Shown here: piece by piece, positions 31,501 to 45,000 of the stretch
Numbering within the stretch: position 1 is the stretch's first letter
How the letters are laid out: every line of letters starts with the position of its first letter
NCBI GenBank assembly: GCA_949128115.1
Contig: OX421962.1
Span: 42,183,745 to 42,247,744 of the forward strand
Length of the DNA stretch: 64,000 nucleotides
Direction of reading: 5' to 3'
Origin: Anaspis maculata
Lineage: Eukaryota > Arthropoda > Insecta > Coleoptera > Scraptiidae
Notes under the pieces: generated by a model
Databases searched by the model: none
Told to the model about the DNA's origin: nothing
What the model saw: the letters and a program-made list of their open reading frames with translations, nothing else
Position numbers and translations under genes: made by a program

Positions 31501-33001
31501 GTCGCGCCCTGTAAGAACCTAGGTAGGTACGTTAATTCACCCTCTCTTCCAGGATCATGAACTGTGATCCTGGCCGAAAGAAAGCGGCTGAGATCAGTGG
31601 GCAAACCTGTGACCTGCCGGCGACGCAGTCCCCAGAATGACAATTTGACAACACAGCGTAGTTCAGGTGAAGGTTTCATGTCAAACGGACACAAATTTGA
31701 ACGTAACCTCCCTTGTATCAAGATGACATTAAACATAAAAAATCAGGGACACCAACAGAACTCGAATTTTTCATGGCCAGCTGTGGTTTTTTTAAGCTTG
31801 GAATGGATTATATGTATAAACATTCACAACGATTATTTATTTATTTTTCAGCATGGACCAGACCAAAATCTTTAATCCAGTAAGAGACATGAAAAAGTAT
31901 TTGGCCCAATCCGAAGAATTAACAGACACGGCAAGAAGAGCCTTTCTTTCATACGTGAAATCAGTCGTCCATATGAAAAACAAGAAAATTTTTGACGTAA
32001 AAGCCTTGGACACCGATTCGTTTGCTCATTCTTTGGGTCTCGTGGCTGTCCCCAAGATACGTTTTCTGAAAAAAATGATGCCCACCAAAATTACACACAA
32101 CACCAAAATTTCTTTTGTCGACGAACAACAAGAAAAATCAAATGAAAACGAGCTTGTTGAAGAAATCGCAACAAAATTCAAGAAGCCGATTACCAGCCAA
32201 ACCGTCAACGCTGTAAGATCATTTGCAACTACGCGCCTCGAAAGCGACAGCGAAGAAGACGAGGATGAATTCGAGTTTGCTGCAACATTGAACAAGGAAA
32301 GTCACGATTACTTACAAACTGATTCGACCGAAATCTTAGAAGCCGTAGAATCGGGCGGTAATAAGAACAAAATGATAACCAAAGCAGCTGCCGTTAAGAA
32401 ATTGATGAAGAAAAAGATCAAACCCAATACGAAAATAATATTCGATGATGAAGGCAAAGCAGTGAAAGAAGGCATGAAAAGTGCGAAATCGCAGTTGGCG
32501 GAAGAGTACGAAAACGAAATCGCCAGCGGTGTTGACTTAGAAAAATCCAAGTTGGTCTTGAAGGCCGAAGATAAATTTGACAAGCAATTATTCAAGCAAA
32601 AAGTACAGTCGAAGCATAAGCAAGAGAAACAGAAATTGAAAGCGCAAAAGAAGAAGGAAGAAGAAGAAAAGAAAGCGCAAAAAGAACAGGATGAACTCGA
32701 CGAATCGGGTTGTGACGGCGATTCTGGTGAAGAGCCTGACTTGTCATGGTTGCCAGATCCTGATAAGGTATTTGGAAAATCTACGGGTGATGAAGACGAC
32801 GATGAAGAGATGACCGCTCTGGAGAAGCAAGAAGAAACCAAGAAAGACAAAAAGCAAAATAAGGAATCGAAAAAGAGAAAACTCGAGGAGGATGGTATCA
32901 AGTCTTTGAAGAGGAAAAAGAAGAAATTGAGCCAAATCGGTACATCTCTGAACGTCAATGAAGCAGAAGAACTCGCAGTGTTGTTGTTAAGAAATAAGTG
33001 A
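25579..33001 (+). CDS. DDX10: DDX10 (yeast Dbp4/Hca4) DEAD-box RNA helicase, four exons, 820 aa
   Basis: Nucleolar ATP-dependent RNA helicase that acts in 18S rRNA maturation. Exons: 25579-25755 (lysine-rich N-terminus, donor gtaggt), 25811-26628, 26689-27006 (donor gtaaga) and 31852-33001 (acceptor cag at 31849). They total 2463 nt in one frame. Motifs: FDDLPLSANTLKGL and the Q-motif region KPTDIQKQ; Walker A AQTGSGKT (110-117); PTRELA (146-151); TPGRLLQHMDE; DEAD (219-222); SAT (250-252); then ATDIAARGLDFP and HRVGRTARF in exon 3. The C-terminal exon carries RRAFLSYVKSVVHMKNKKIF and HSLGLVAVPKIRFLKKM, characteristic of DDX10/Dbp4, then a long acidic/lysine-rich tail (DPDKVFGKSTGDEDDDEE) ending AEELAVLLLRNK. 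Intron 3 (4.8 kb) is filled by fold-back elements. The stop lies 36 bp from the CPOX stop. Confidence 0.95.
27205..27417. mobile_element. MITE in DDX10 intron 3
   Basis: Inverted ends with AGTAGAATGACTTTTTGG at the left and CCAAAAAGTCATTCTACTG at the right, extending outward to ATATCCCATACACTTTCTAT and its imperfect complement. About 210 bp, non-coding. Confidence 0.75.
27443..30294. mobile_element. 2.85-kb fold-back element with further palindromes inside
   Basis: ACAGTGTCCTTTTGTCGAGG plus CTAAGCATGGGTATCTCGC at the left returns inverted at 30250-30294. Inner inverted blocks include TTTTTGGATCATTGATCGTC, the pair ACTATAGTAGGTTCACTTGT (27982) with its complement near 28885, and TGTTGAATAAATGTT (29027) with its complement near 29870. 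A short hairpin at 29115-29190 (TTTATAAGACATCGTATTGT) is at the core. No intact transposase seen. Confidence 0.7.
28210..28610 (-). pseudogene. Gene-fragment-like repeat, copy 1 (related to 51615-52033)
   Basis: About 400 bp that recur inverted at 51615-52033 with moderate divergence and indels. Read on the minus strand, a 72-codon frame from 28601 (MTGVKNISKLSKPVQLYVIQ, later PVEKTRRIMKNYWQDKEHPS) ends before a stretch translating as NFKKPSRSKLRIGP-like, and then a donor-like GTAAGTACC. It looks like the first exon of a gene copied into mobile DNA. I do not recognise the family. It sits inside the fold-back at 27443-30294. Confidence 0.4.
30295..31851. other. Rest of DDX10 intron 3, nothing recognised
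   Basis: About 1.5 kb of AT-rich sequence with no clear repeat ends. The stretch 31368-31736 has long open frames on both strands but no domain I recognise. It finishes with acceptor ATTTATTTTTCAG before exon 4. Confidence 0.4.
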
Positions 33002-33037
33002 CCATTCTAAAATAAAAAATATTTTATTAAACTTCAA
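33002..33037. terminator. Shared 36-bp tail-to-tail gap with poly(A) signals on both strands
   Basis: Between the DDX10 stop (33001) and the CPOX stop (33038) lie AATAAA on the + strand (near 33011) and AATAAA on the minus strand (tttatt near 33022). Cleavage normally falls 10-30 bases past the signal, so each mRNA should end inside the other gene's coding sequence. Confidence 0.7.
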
Positions 33038-36000
33038 CTACTGCTTATTACTTTCTTCGTGATCAGCGCAGGAGCATCCTTCTATCCAGTCTCTCGGGTT
33101 TCTCAGAACCTCCAGCAGTTCACCTTCGGGAGTTTCCGGGTTCGGCTGGTGCATGTATTCCCATCTCTAAAAGCACAGAGCGGTACAATTTTCTGCTATT
33201 TTACCATCGCAAGCTTATACTCACAGCCAACAAAGGAAGAGACATCAGAATACTTTCGTAGCGTGCTCCAGGGGTGTACAATCCAAATTTCGTGCCTCTG
33301 TCGTAGATCAAGTTGAACTCGACGTAGCGGCCTCGTCTGATCAATTGCCAGTTCTTTTCGTCTTGCGAGTATATTGCATGTTTATGTCTTTGGACTAAAA
33401 AAAAAAGCGAAAATTTATCAAGATTATTGAAGTGGTATGTATTTTTGTTGAAATAATTCCACAAGTGACGAAAACAATTGAAATTATGCCAATTTTTATA
33501 AATAGATCGCAAATCTGTATCAAAGTTGGAGGAAAGCGTTCAGCGCTGTTTTTTTTTCGGAAACTCCTCTATTTGGACCCCACTCTTTATAATATAATGA
33601 ATAATAATAATAATAATAATCACATAATAATGAATTAGCGACTTATTCCGGGAATTCAAGGTTTTTACCCAGAAGAAAAATATGTAAGGCTGATTTTTGG
33701 TATACATAGTGACTATTGACAATCAGAACATATTTAGAATGGCAATCGGAGATATGATTGTGATTGGCTCACAAGTCAAATCAGGTATAGGGTTCCCAGA
33801 ATCGGCTCTAGAACTGGTAGTATCTTTTATCTGCCTGTCTCCTGGACTAATATGATCAATTTCTCCACTCTATCGTATGTGAAAAAATTATATGCTGCTT
33901 TGGAGGACAATGTGGACATTTTTGTATGTTCACCACTACAAATTAAGAGGTTTCATATCTGTAGAACAATTCTTCGAAATAATAAAAATAATAGTAATAA
34001 TAATATTAAAATTCTCCAAGATTCTCGCGCCGGCGTCCTGGACAGGGGCGGCAACTTTGAATTTAAACGTGTGGTGCTGACTGTTGAATATTTCAGAAAA
34101 AGGACTGCAGGGAAGGGGGGTATCAGCGTCGCAGGCGAGTTTTTTTTGAAATTTTATTACTGGATCTAGACTTACAAAAAAAAAACATCTGCTTTGCGTT
34201 ACTAATGGATTCATTATTACATCGAAAACAATGCTCTATAATGCTATTATGGAGAGTATCATTAAACTGTTTTTCTACCAATAGAAATAATCTATTGTCA
34301 ATACAAGGTCAAGGTAGGCGAACGCGAGGGCGAACGTCAGTGCAGAAGTGTTACCCTGTCAAACATTTCTATTTTTCGCAGCCAGAATTGACAATTTCTG
34401 GGCGATTTTCAGAGTTAAGTACCGTATGTTCATTAAAAACTTCAATAAAGGGAGGCTGTGACGCAGGCCATTCGATCCGAAAACGGCCAGGTTATCATCG
34501 GTCCACGGCCTCCCATTATTGAATTTTTTAATGAACATACCTACTGTAGATAATAGTCTTAATAATAGTATATTATTCAACAAGCGGGTAATGATTGCTT
34601 CTTACTCATGAGGATGCAGTTTGCCGACACGAGCCTGGCGAATGTCGTAAAAGCTTCCGAATGAGTAATGGCCATTACCCGCGAGTAGAATACTATGCTT
34701 TATCCAGTCTTATTGAAAAATGCAGGCATGTATGCGCGTAATAATGCGTGTATTATTCAATGGGATTGGATAAAATAGTATATTACACATATTTGATAAG
34801 ACGTATTGTCACAATCCTTTTTATTGGAGCACTCCTCGCAAGCTCGTCGTGAAGTCGTCGTCGTTTTTGCTGTTGAATTTCAGTCAAGCTTCTTTTTAAT
34901 CAGTTTTACGTGAAAAACTAGTGTTTCAAGTGACTCCAATTTGACGTTTTGATGAGTTCACGAATTGATATCGCGGTGGCATAGGTGTATCATAAAGATG
35001 TGTTTTATGAAGCAGGTACATTAAAGTTTGTTTTTCTCCTTATCGGCACTTTCCTGTGCCATAGGAGTTTGCTGCATTTTATTAAGTGAGGTACAAGTTG
35101 AAAAATTCCATTTAAACAGCACAATACTCAGACCTGCTGCCCGGGAATCGAACCCGGAGCTTCGCTTGCCGAACGAACACGCAGTCCACTCGACTAGAGG
35201 CCGTCTTTATGAAGTATATTACTTGCAGAGAGTGAGTTATGAACCGAAGCCCGGCCTCGTGAGTAATTTTTGTAAAAATCACTGGTTGGGCCAGTTGCAA
35301 AAATGCAAGTGCGAAGTCATCAAAATACAGCGCTATTTGTCAAAAATAATTATTCTGATTGTCACTTGTTTTTTCTGTTGAACCTACGAGTGATGTAGAT
35401 AAAGCATAGTATTCTACTTTCATGTAATAGTTATTACTCATTTGGATGCTTCACCTACTTTTCGAGCCTCTCTATTTGCAAAATCTTCAATAACATTGCT
35501 CATCGTCCTTGACTACGCCTGCGAATATTTTAAAATAAAATCGTGGAACGCAGATATCCAAGCTAGAGAAACTCCATAAAAATAGGTAATGTCAATTCAG
35601 TTCCAGTGTCTACAATTTACTCGGCTGGGGTCGGCTGGGTGGCTCAGAAGCACAGATCTCAGAAGCATAAACCAACGCGCTCGCCTCCCGTATTTCAACG
35701 CGTGCTTTCCACCTAGCCCCAAGTTCGGTACACCTGCCATTTACGCATGTGCGGGTGCCAAACGGTGCTTTCCATCGTGTTCCTACTCGGTTCTGCGCCG
35801 TTCATTGGATCACGTAAAATTTTGTACCACACCATGGAACATGTTCCGTCTGGTGGTATTTGTACCGCCTAGGTGGAAAGCACCCAACGCGTCCTCTCAG
35901 ATCGAGGTTCGATTCCAGCCGGTCTTCTAGTGCGATTTATAACACGATTTTAATTTTAGTCGCAATTTTAATCGCAATTTTAACGAAGTTCAAAGATACG

Positions 36001-39000
36001 ATTTCCTCTGTACCTTTTATAACCCGATTTTAATCGCAAGCCGCAATCGTAACGATTTTTAGGATTTTAAGAAGTTGGCCAATATCCAACTCTTGCGATC
36101 CGATCCTTACGATCGACCAATGAAATTCAAGATAATATCAAGATTAGCGAAAATGAACACAGTAGTCTTCTTGATTAGCAGTGTTGTTAGTGGATTTTCT
36201 GGGGACTTTAGGTGGGTTCAGTCAGCTTGGTTTTAGTTTTAGTCGTAGTCGTTGTCGTAAATTTGAAAGTAGAAAGCACGCGTCATACGCGCGGCGTTCA
36301 TACAGAGTTTTAGTTTTAATTTTAGTCGTAAGAATTCCGAACTTTGTCGTATGATGCCGACTTGCAGGTTGCGTAATTACCGGTATAAGGTATGAGCATG
36401 GATGGTGATGGTAATGGGTTTTATGTATCAATAAAAAAATAGCATAAGCATTTGCTTCGATTTCAGAGGGGTTGTACTCCTCATAAATGTAAGCAAATAC
36501 TTATTTATGCTTATTTTTTGACGAGTTTTTATATTAATACTACCCATTATGAACACGGACCGTATGAAGATGAAGGTTCGCGCAGTATCATTCGAGCTCC
36601 TATTGGTCAATTCTTACGACTAAATCTTGCTGTATGAACGCTCTTCTCTGTTACGACAACGACTAAAACTAAAACAGCGACTAAATAAGCTGACTGAACG
36701 CACCTTTTTAGCGACAAGCTGACGGGTGAGCAGTGGCGCAACTAAGGGGAGGTCAGCCGGGTACCCGCACCCACCTGTACAAATATTTGACCGCAACGGT
36801 GCCTTTTCAACGTTTACAATCCACGTTTCCCGGAAGGCTTCTGCGCATACCTGTGAAAGTAGGACGTTGCCAAATCTATATCACGACAACAAGTTGACAA
36901 CACTGTAATACGGTGTGCGTGTGTAATGTCGCGCAAATTTCAGCTGACAGCGCTTGACGTCGATTTGACGTTTCGACAGATCTAACCAAATAACGCTCTT
37001 GTTTCGTCGATCGCCTCGCAGCTCGTTGTGTTTCGTATCACCTGAATCTTTTCTGCGTCTTTCTGCCATACGGCACGTAACATTTCATTCTGAACAATAT
37101 TAAATGTTGAATGGTTAGGAGGTTATGTTTGTTGTTTGTTTACATTTCGATTATTGATTGACAGTTGCCATTGACAGTGACACTTCGTGCGTCAAAATTG
37201 AAATTACCGCGCTCTGCAGGTATGCGTTCTCATGTATGCGCTGAAGTGATGTACGTGATGGTAAACGTGGATTCACACGAACATACATTGATCATCCTCA
37301 TTTTCCCGAAAAATGTTCACTTGCGGCGCCTTCTTGGTCTGTATAGGTGCCTGTTTGTTCAAATGGGCTAGTTACGCCACTGCACTGCACCCTAGGTTTC
37401 CTCCCTCCATCAGCTTTGCTTCCGATCGATGCGATCGTTGCGATCGAGTTATAAATTGGCGAGGTGAATATGCTTACGATCGATCCGACTAAAATTGCGA
37501 CTAAAATTAAAATCGAGTTATAAATCGCACTTCTGTCCTGTGCAGGGCATGCGTTCAAACGGTTACGGAGTTCATTTTCGTATCCGATTTTTGCGAGCAC
37601 GTCAATTTCGTATTTCGTGAAAATCGACCAGCCTCTTGCGTATCCCACCCACAGCCGTGCCTATGCACAGCCCGCAAGCTCCGTACAAATACGAAAACAT
37701 TAGTCTTTTGATTTTCGAGCGAATAACTTTTTGTAACCGGTTGGTTATTAGCGGTTGACATTAGATTGACAGATACTGTCATTTTTTTGACATCTGACAT
37801 TTCTCGCTAAAACATTGCGGTTATAACTTTGGTTATCAGCATTTGGCGGAAAAACAGTGAATTTAATTGACGGAGAAAATTCTGCGGTACTTTGGCGGTA
37901 CCGGCAATGGAATAAAAATTTCCTTGAAACTTTTTGTTTTTATCTGAAATATTGGTATCCTAATTTAAAACCCCTAATAAATCTAAGTTACGGCTAAAAA
38001 ACAATTTAAAACTTCAACTTTAAAGGGTGATATCTCGGTAATGAAGCTACAATTAGAAAACGGCGTAAATGGCACTTTCACGCAAGGGGCCCTTGAAGTT
38101 TGTAACACCAACACCAGCTTGGAAACACCCTGTAGAAGTAGAATCCGTTCAAAACTTGAATCATAGATCATAGGGGTTAACCATAGGCGGCCATCGGACA
38201 TCTGGATTACCCGATGTTCTTGTGGGTCCATCGCAGAGGAGTCCATCGTCTTCGATTCTTCTTCCCTCGCCCCCAAGTCAAGTTTTTGAGGTTAGGTTAA
38301 GTACGTCTGACGTTTGGAAATTCTGGACCGCTGCTTCTTTCGAATTCAAATCTGTTGCCGCCACAATTTGTTCCCCCCCCCATAACAATAACCAGCCTCA
38401 TAACCAGGTTATGAGATGTATAACCGGTGATGATATCAAAATGGCGGCACTTCCTTTACCGCTTATAACCAATCCTCGCTTAAACGTCAAATTCTATAAC
38501 CAAGTGAAACCGGTCATGAAGTTATTCGCTCGAAAAAGACTATTGGGTTTTGCGTAAAGTGTCGATCTTTCTTGTCTTTGTCTAGCATAATATATCTGCA
38601 TCTTCCCTCCTCGTCGCTGAAATTTTAGCAATATGGCGGCCTTCATCCACGGGCACGACTTTCTACGATCGTTTCCGATTGCAAAGACGAATGAAAATAC
38701 GCAAGTTCATACAATAGAAAATACGCAAGCTTCGTATACGAAATTCGTAAACAGACGGCGTGCGTGCTCCCCGCACAGACTCTCTGTTGAACTGTCGCTA
38801 TGTGGCGTCCTTTGCATCTTTATTCAATTATTCCATATATTATCTAAATGTAATCTCATCCACTTGTAAAACCTTAAAAAGGCTCTTCTTCATTATTTAG
38901 GTATGCATGAGCTTGCAAGCACAAAATTATCGAAGTGAAACTTCTATTCTCGCGCCTAGATCACAACACACAACTAACGCAGAACCACACATGGGAGTGA

Positions 39001-42000
39001 AATTGGTTCATAGCATCAGTGGTTGTAACGAACGCCTGTAACGTTGTCCTGTCTGACCTTGGGGCGACCAGCGTCGTCCCAGGAAATGGAAGAATAAGCT
39101 GTTGCGGCGTTCGCCGCGTTCGGTTCTATTTTTTACTAATCGCCGACACCGGACTGCTCTTCGTGTTGTCGTACTGTTGGCCCGACAGGAATGCTTCTCG
39201 ACTTGGCTTGAATAGATTCGAGCTGATGTATTTTATTATAGGGATAGGGAGGTATATTCAGGGCCGCCGGGCCTAGCAGGCGTGCAGTGCGTTCCGGCGC
39301 GCAGGCGAGTATGGCAGGCGGCAAGTCATAGGGGCGGTAATATAATAATAGAGTTGAATTTCGAAGGATTCTTTTCATTCCCGCATTTGATGGGGCTCCC
39401 CACTGCTGGTGAGGGGGGCGGCAATTTTTCAGTGGCACGCAGGCGGTAAATAGGCCAGGGCCGGCCCTGGGTATACTCTTCAACGGACGTTTACAATTCA
39501 AAAATAAAATTGAATGCCGCACACCCAAATGTAAACACAACTTTCAGGTACCTATGTACCTATTAAGCAGGAAAGCAGGGGTGGATGATTAAAGCCCAGA
39601 GGGGAAAAAGAATTTTCGACAATTGAGGCTGAAACAGTTGCTTAATGTTCTAGATGTCAGCTGATTGTATAGCGGTGATATTATACTGGTTTGATGATCA
39701 AATTCTTATGTTTGGAATGGTTTGATTTCACCTCAATTAAATGTGACATTCTAAATATAAGTACTGTGGCGGGCACATATAACTGGAAATACTCATATCA
39801 ATTGTGTCAATATTTCAATTTAACCTAACGGCCTTATTTTGATTGGAGAAGATAATATCGTAGGAACTCTAGAACCACGTAGTTACCTCAAATCACATTC
39901 ACGAGGTACCTACCTCTACATACCTATGTAAATAAAATACCTATGTATTTTATATTTTTTTAATTAAAATTAATACCGGATCGAGTTTTCCAAACGACAT
40001 TCTTATACTTTGTGAAGAATATTAAATTGCCATGCTGTGCCTGCCAGAACACAGTTTTCACCGTGCTGTAATATAACGGGGAAAATCGTACAGTAAGAAA
40101 ATCCGTCACGATGTACGTTCGCATAATTATTTGTGGAGAATATTATTCATGAAAATAGATATTTATTGTATTAGGGGTATGAGTGAGACTTCATGTGACG
40201 GAGAATGGGAGTTTAAGCGCCGAGCGCAGCGAGAAAAGAAACAAAAGAGGTCTAATCGTGAAAAAATCATGTCGAAAGTATTCTGCCCTTTGAGTGACTC
40301 ATAATAATAATAATAAGATTGATAATAAGGAAAACAAGATGATACAAACCGTTAGGGAGCGGAGCGGGAGTACGAAAAGAACACCTCTTCGAACATTGTT
40401 TGCAGATTGATTCATATCTATAGAAGTTTCACTTCTTCCGAGGGTGACTATGGTCACGCACCCACGTTTTTTTTATCTAAATACTTTGCGTTACTAATGG
40501 ATTCATTATTACATCGAAAGCGGTGCTTCAATGGAGGATATTATCAAACTGCTTTTCAACGAATAGTAACAATTTATTGTCAATAGAAGGTAGGCGAATA
40601 TCAGTGCGGATGTATCACCTGTCGAACGTTTCTATTTTTAGCAGCCAGAATTTTTAAGTTCTGGGCGATTATCAGATTGAAGTAGATTGATAAAAAATAG
40701 TATATTACACTTGTTTCATAAGACATAGTATTTTCACATTCCTTTCTTTGGACCACCCCTCGCAAGCTCGTCGTACCCCAAAGACGAAAAGGACGCGTCA
40801 TATGCCGTCCCCTGAATTCTGCCACCCTGAGACTACTGTCTAGTTCGACTAATGAAAATAATTTCGTATAAACAAATTATGGTCAAGTAATAAACATGAA
40901 AAAGAGAGAAACATGAGCAATGAACATGATCAAATTAACATAATGAAAAAAGTTTATCTATCTCAAAAAAATTGTTGGAAAGAAATTCACGCGGAAAATG
41001 CCGCCCCAAAATAAGCGTCGCTCGGGGCGGACCGCTACCCCCCCCCACTCACCCCCCTAGCTACACCACTGATTTGTACGCTTACAACAAAACGTTACCT
41101 TGGCACCCGCTATAGCAACGTTGCAAATAAGCCTGACGTGGCAGCAGCACAATGCGCATTCTTTTCGACGTTGGAGTGACATAAGACGCTCGCGTCAGAG
41201 CATGATGGGGTGCCAAGGTACCGCTGTAGAGATTCGTTTGTTTTTGACATTACTCAGTCAAATCTTGAGTTCAGTACAATTATTTTGACGTTAGCGCTTT
41301 TTGATAAAGCGAATTGGTTCATATAATTTATTACAACGAAGAAAATTGTAATAATAAAAGTACCAGCGAAAATAACATCATACCATATACAGGGTGATTT
41401 TTTTAAAAGTTTCCACCTCTGATTTCTCGCCGCCAAAATTTTTTACAGGAAAACGCCGAAACAGGTCGATTTTTGTTTCGAGGGGGACATTTAGGGCACA
41501 TATTACCAAATTTTTATCTTGAACCCCTTCGCCCCCACCCCACCCTGCTTTGAAATTTCAAATAGCATGACCTCTTTTGTGATACATCAAATTGAAGGCA
41601 ATGAAATTCTCTTTCCGATAAACATATTTAAAAAAAATTCAAACCACCCCCTACCCTTGTGAAAATCCTCTTTCCGTTAATGAAAGGACAATGTTCCCCC
41701 TATAAACACTCGATTCTTGAGAAATGGACTTTCCAGCAAAAATAGGTCGATTTTTATTTTAGTGGGGTCATCTAAGACAAGTATGGCCAAACTTTTATCT
41801 TCAACCCCTTCGCCCCCACCCTACCCTACTTCAAAGGGGTGATTTAAAAAAAAATAGAAACATGTTTGACGGAAAGAGTTTTATTGCCTTCAATTTGATG
41901 TATCACAAGGTAGGTGATGCTATTCGAAATTTGAAAGTAGGGTGGGGTGGGGGCGAAGGGATTGAAAATCAAAATTTGGCCACTCGTGTCTAAGATGACC

Positions 42001-45000
42001 CCATTGAAATAAGAATCGACCTGTTTTTGCTGGGAAGTCTATTTCTCAAGAATCGAGAGTTTATAGGGGGAACATTGTCCTTTCATTACCGAAAAGAGGA
42101 TTTTCAGAAGGGTTGGGGGTGGTTTCAAAAAGTTTAAAATATGTTTAACGGAAAGAGAATTTTATTGCCTTCAATTTGATGTATCACAAAATAGGTCATG
42201 CTATTTGAAATTTTAAAGCAGGGTGGGGTGGGGGCGAAGGGGTTCAAGATAAAAATTCGCTGATATGTGCCCTAGATGACCCCCTGGAAACAAAAATTGA
42301 CCTGTTTCGGCGTTTTTCTGTAAAAAATTTTGGCGGCGAGAAATAAGGGGTGAAAACTTTTCAAAAAATCACCCTGTATGTACTATCTTTAGGACGCCAT
42401 TTTTGCTACCGCGACCTATCAGCTGTACTCTAAGGCATTCAATCCTTGATAAATTTATCTGTGCACGATTTATATAGGAAAGCGTGTCGTAGCAGACGCA
42501 TTGGACTACAAAATGACGGAAAAGTGGTGTATCTTTCCAGCAATGAAAGAGTTCCAAGAAATCTCCAATTCATTCGCAAAATAGGTTCTAGCGACTAAAT
42601 TTCGGTTGCGAATTGGTCTTCGCTAAAACCCACGACGCCGCGCTGGTGCCCGCGCCGGTACAAAAATCTCCCCGAATTTTAAATACAGGGTGTCCCAGAA
42701 ATGGCGCATAAACTCTTCAGTACGTTGCTGGAAACTCATCATAGAGTCGGGGAAAAATAATAGAAAAATTCTTTGGCTTTTATTTATTAAGTTATCGCCA
42801 AAAAACTAAACGGTCGATTTGGCAAACGTGCACGACTACACGTGTTCACCTACATACGTACCGCTAGGTAATAATACAATTATTGTTCAAATATAAACAT
42901 GGTCATCATAGAAACGGTCATTGTTAGGGCCAATTTGGACATTTCCTTGTAGGTACTGATACTGGTGCCTACTGACACAGCTACTGGCTTTGATAGCTAC
43001 CGATCGCACCTCTTCGTAATTTCAACAACTTTCGCGCATTCAGAAAATAAACTTGTAAAACTGCGTTTCTCCCATTTTCATTTATGAGTTACTAAGGCTG
43101 TCTCAGAATGAAATTCACTTGAAAAAACGCCACACCCTTTTCACTTATTTAAGTTGTTCTGAACTAACAATCCAAAGAAGAATCCTTGCAAATCATGTGT
43201 GAATATCAACATCCGTCAGGCTCCTTTGACGATAGGCGTTGGGACTACTCGTATTCGAAGAAAAAGTAAGTGCATGCAGTCCCGGTGAAACTTTGGGAGC
43301 CTTTCGATTTGGTTGATTCTGAAGCAGTTCAAAAACGTCCTCTTCAGCATCAGGCATCAGGTACCCTCACATGACGAGGGCGGCCGCGATCTGCTTGTAA
43401 TAATACTGATGCTACCTGTCCGGTCCGGTCCTTCTGGCTCTGCGTCTTCTGTTTTCATTATCACATACGATCGGGATGCTTTCTTTGAGGGTATTGCTGG
43501 GAGTAAATAATGCGTTCCGCCTGCAAGTGATTGCCGCGACGGCGACGTTCGCCCAAAATCAGTAACATATCAGTGTATTCGCTAGCCGCATACATTAGGT
43601 AATCGCGGAAAAGTGAAAACGAGGCAGGAATGATGCAAAATGACACTGACTGATCTGATTGTCAGAAATTGACTTCATTCGATTTTTTATTTATTGATGC
43701 CCGATTGCACAAACGTGGTATTAAATATTTAGTTCGGTATCAAATCGTTTAATACCGGACTAAACAACAAAATGGAGTGCAGAAACAAAAAAATCTGACA
43801 TGGGATCAAAATTTGGTACCGAACTATTCTGATACCGCACCAAACGCAGATTACACCCATTTTGGATTGCACAAAGGATTTGATACCGAACTAAACAAAC
43901 TAATACCGCATCAAATCTGATATCACCTCGACCCCGGTATTAAATTGACAGAATGACAGATCGTTGGAAATTCGATCGTTTCAGGGTGATCCGTGCGTTT
44001 GATTCGGCATAAAATCACAGCAAGTGCATTTAATAGTAGGTTTTATGTGCATACAAGCTATTATTTGTGCATTTTCATTCAAAAATTGTTTTCACAAAAT
44101 GTATTTGACACACACAGATAATGTGCGTGCCAACCCAAAATAATATTTGAAGTTGGTTGGTCGTGTGGTTAGGCTCTTGCCTTTGCATGCGTGTGGTACC
44201 GTGATCGAATCCTGTCGAGACCAATTTTTTTTTCAACCATTTTACCTTTGAATTCAAGAATAATGTCAGATTTTCAATTTTTCATATCAGAACAATAAAC
44301 TTGAGAAGTGTAGCCCTTATATTTCACGTTAAAGCAAAAAAAAAAATTGGCTTGCTGCTGATGAGGTTTGAACCTGGTCCTTTGCAACGGAAATCAAACC
44401 TAGTACAGGCGGTACGGAGCTTATTTCATAACAATCCTGCATTTAATAAAGAAATCAAACCGTTTTGCACAGTGACTCTTGGAACCATTTAGAGCGATTT
44501 GACCCGCAGCACCCGATAATTCGTCCCTTAGGGGGGCCATGGGGGCCCTCCAAATTTTCAAGATGCAAGAACTTTCACAAAACGATCATTGAGTATTGTC
44601 ATGTGTGTCATAAAATGGGCTTATGGGTCTATTAAAAATGTCCTCAGCAATTATCGTTGTGTCCGTTCCATTCTTCACACTTAAAAAAAAATGTCTCCAC
44701 CAGAGGTCAAAAAAACTGTTTTTATTTTTTAATCTACGCAAGGAAACGATAAATTCATATGTTTTGTTTAGTTCCCAAACAAATCGCATTCCGTAAGCCC
44801 AATTATCAAAACAAAATTTTTATAATGGTATTTTCCAAAGAAGTGGTGTCCTCTTCAGTACACCTTTTTCAACAGCATTTTTTTCAATGTTCCCACTGGA
44901 TAACAGTGTTAATTTTCATAGGTATGAGAAGCTTGAAGTCTTTTCTCAGTAATTTGGATGCAACAAGGCTTCTAAAAGCGCAGGGGAGCCCTAAAGAAAT

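Noticed and set aside
31368..31736. 122-codon minus-strand frame in DDX10 intron 3
   Set aside because: No recognisable motif, frames open on both strands, no supporting splice context.
32026..32958. Long serine-rich minus-strand frames
   Set aside because: Shadow of the lysine/glutamate-rich DDX10 C-terminal exon.
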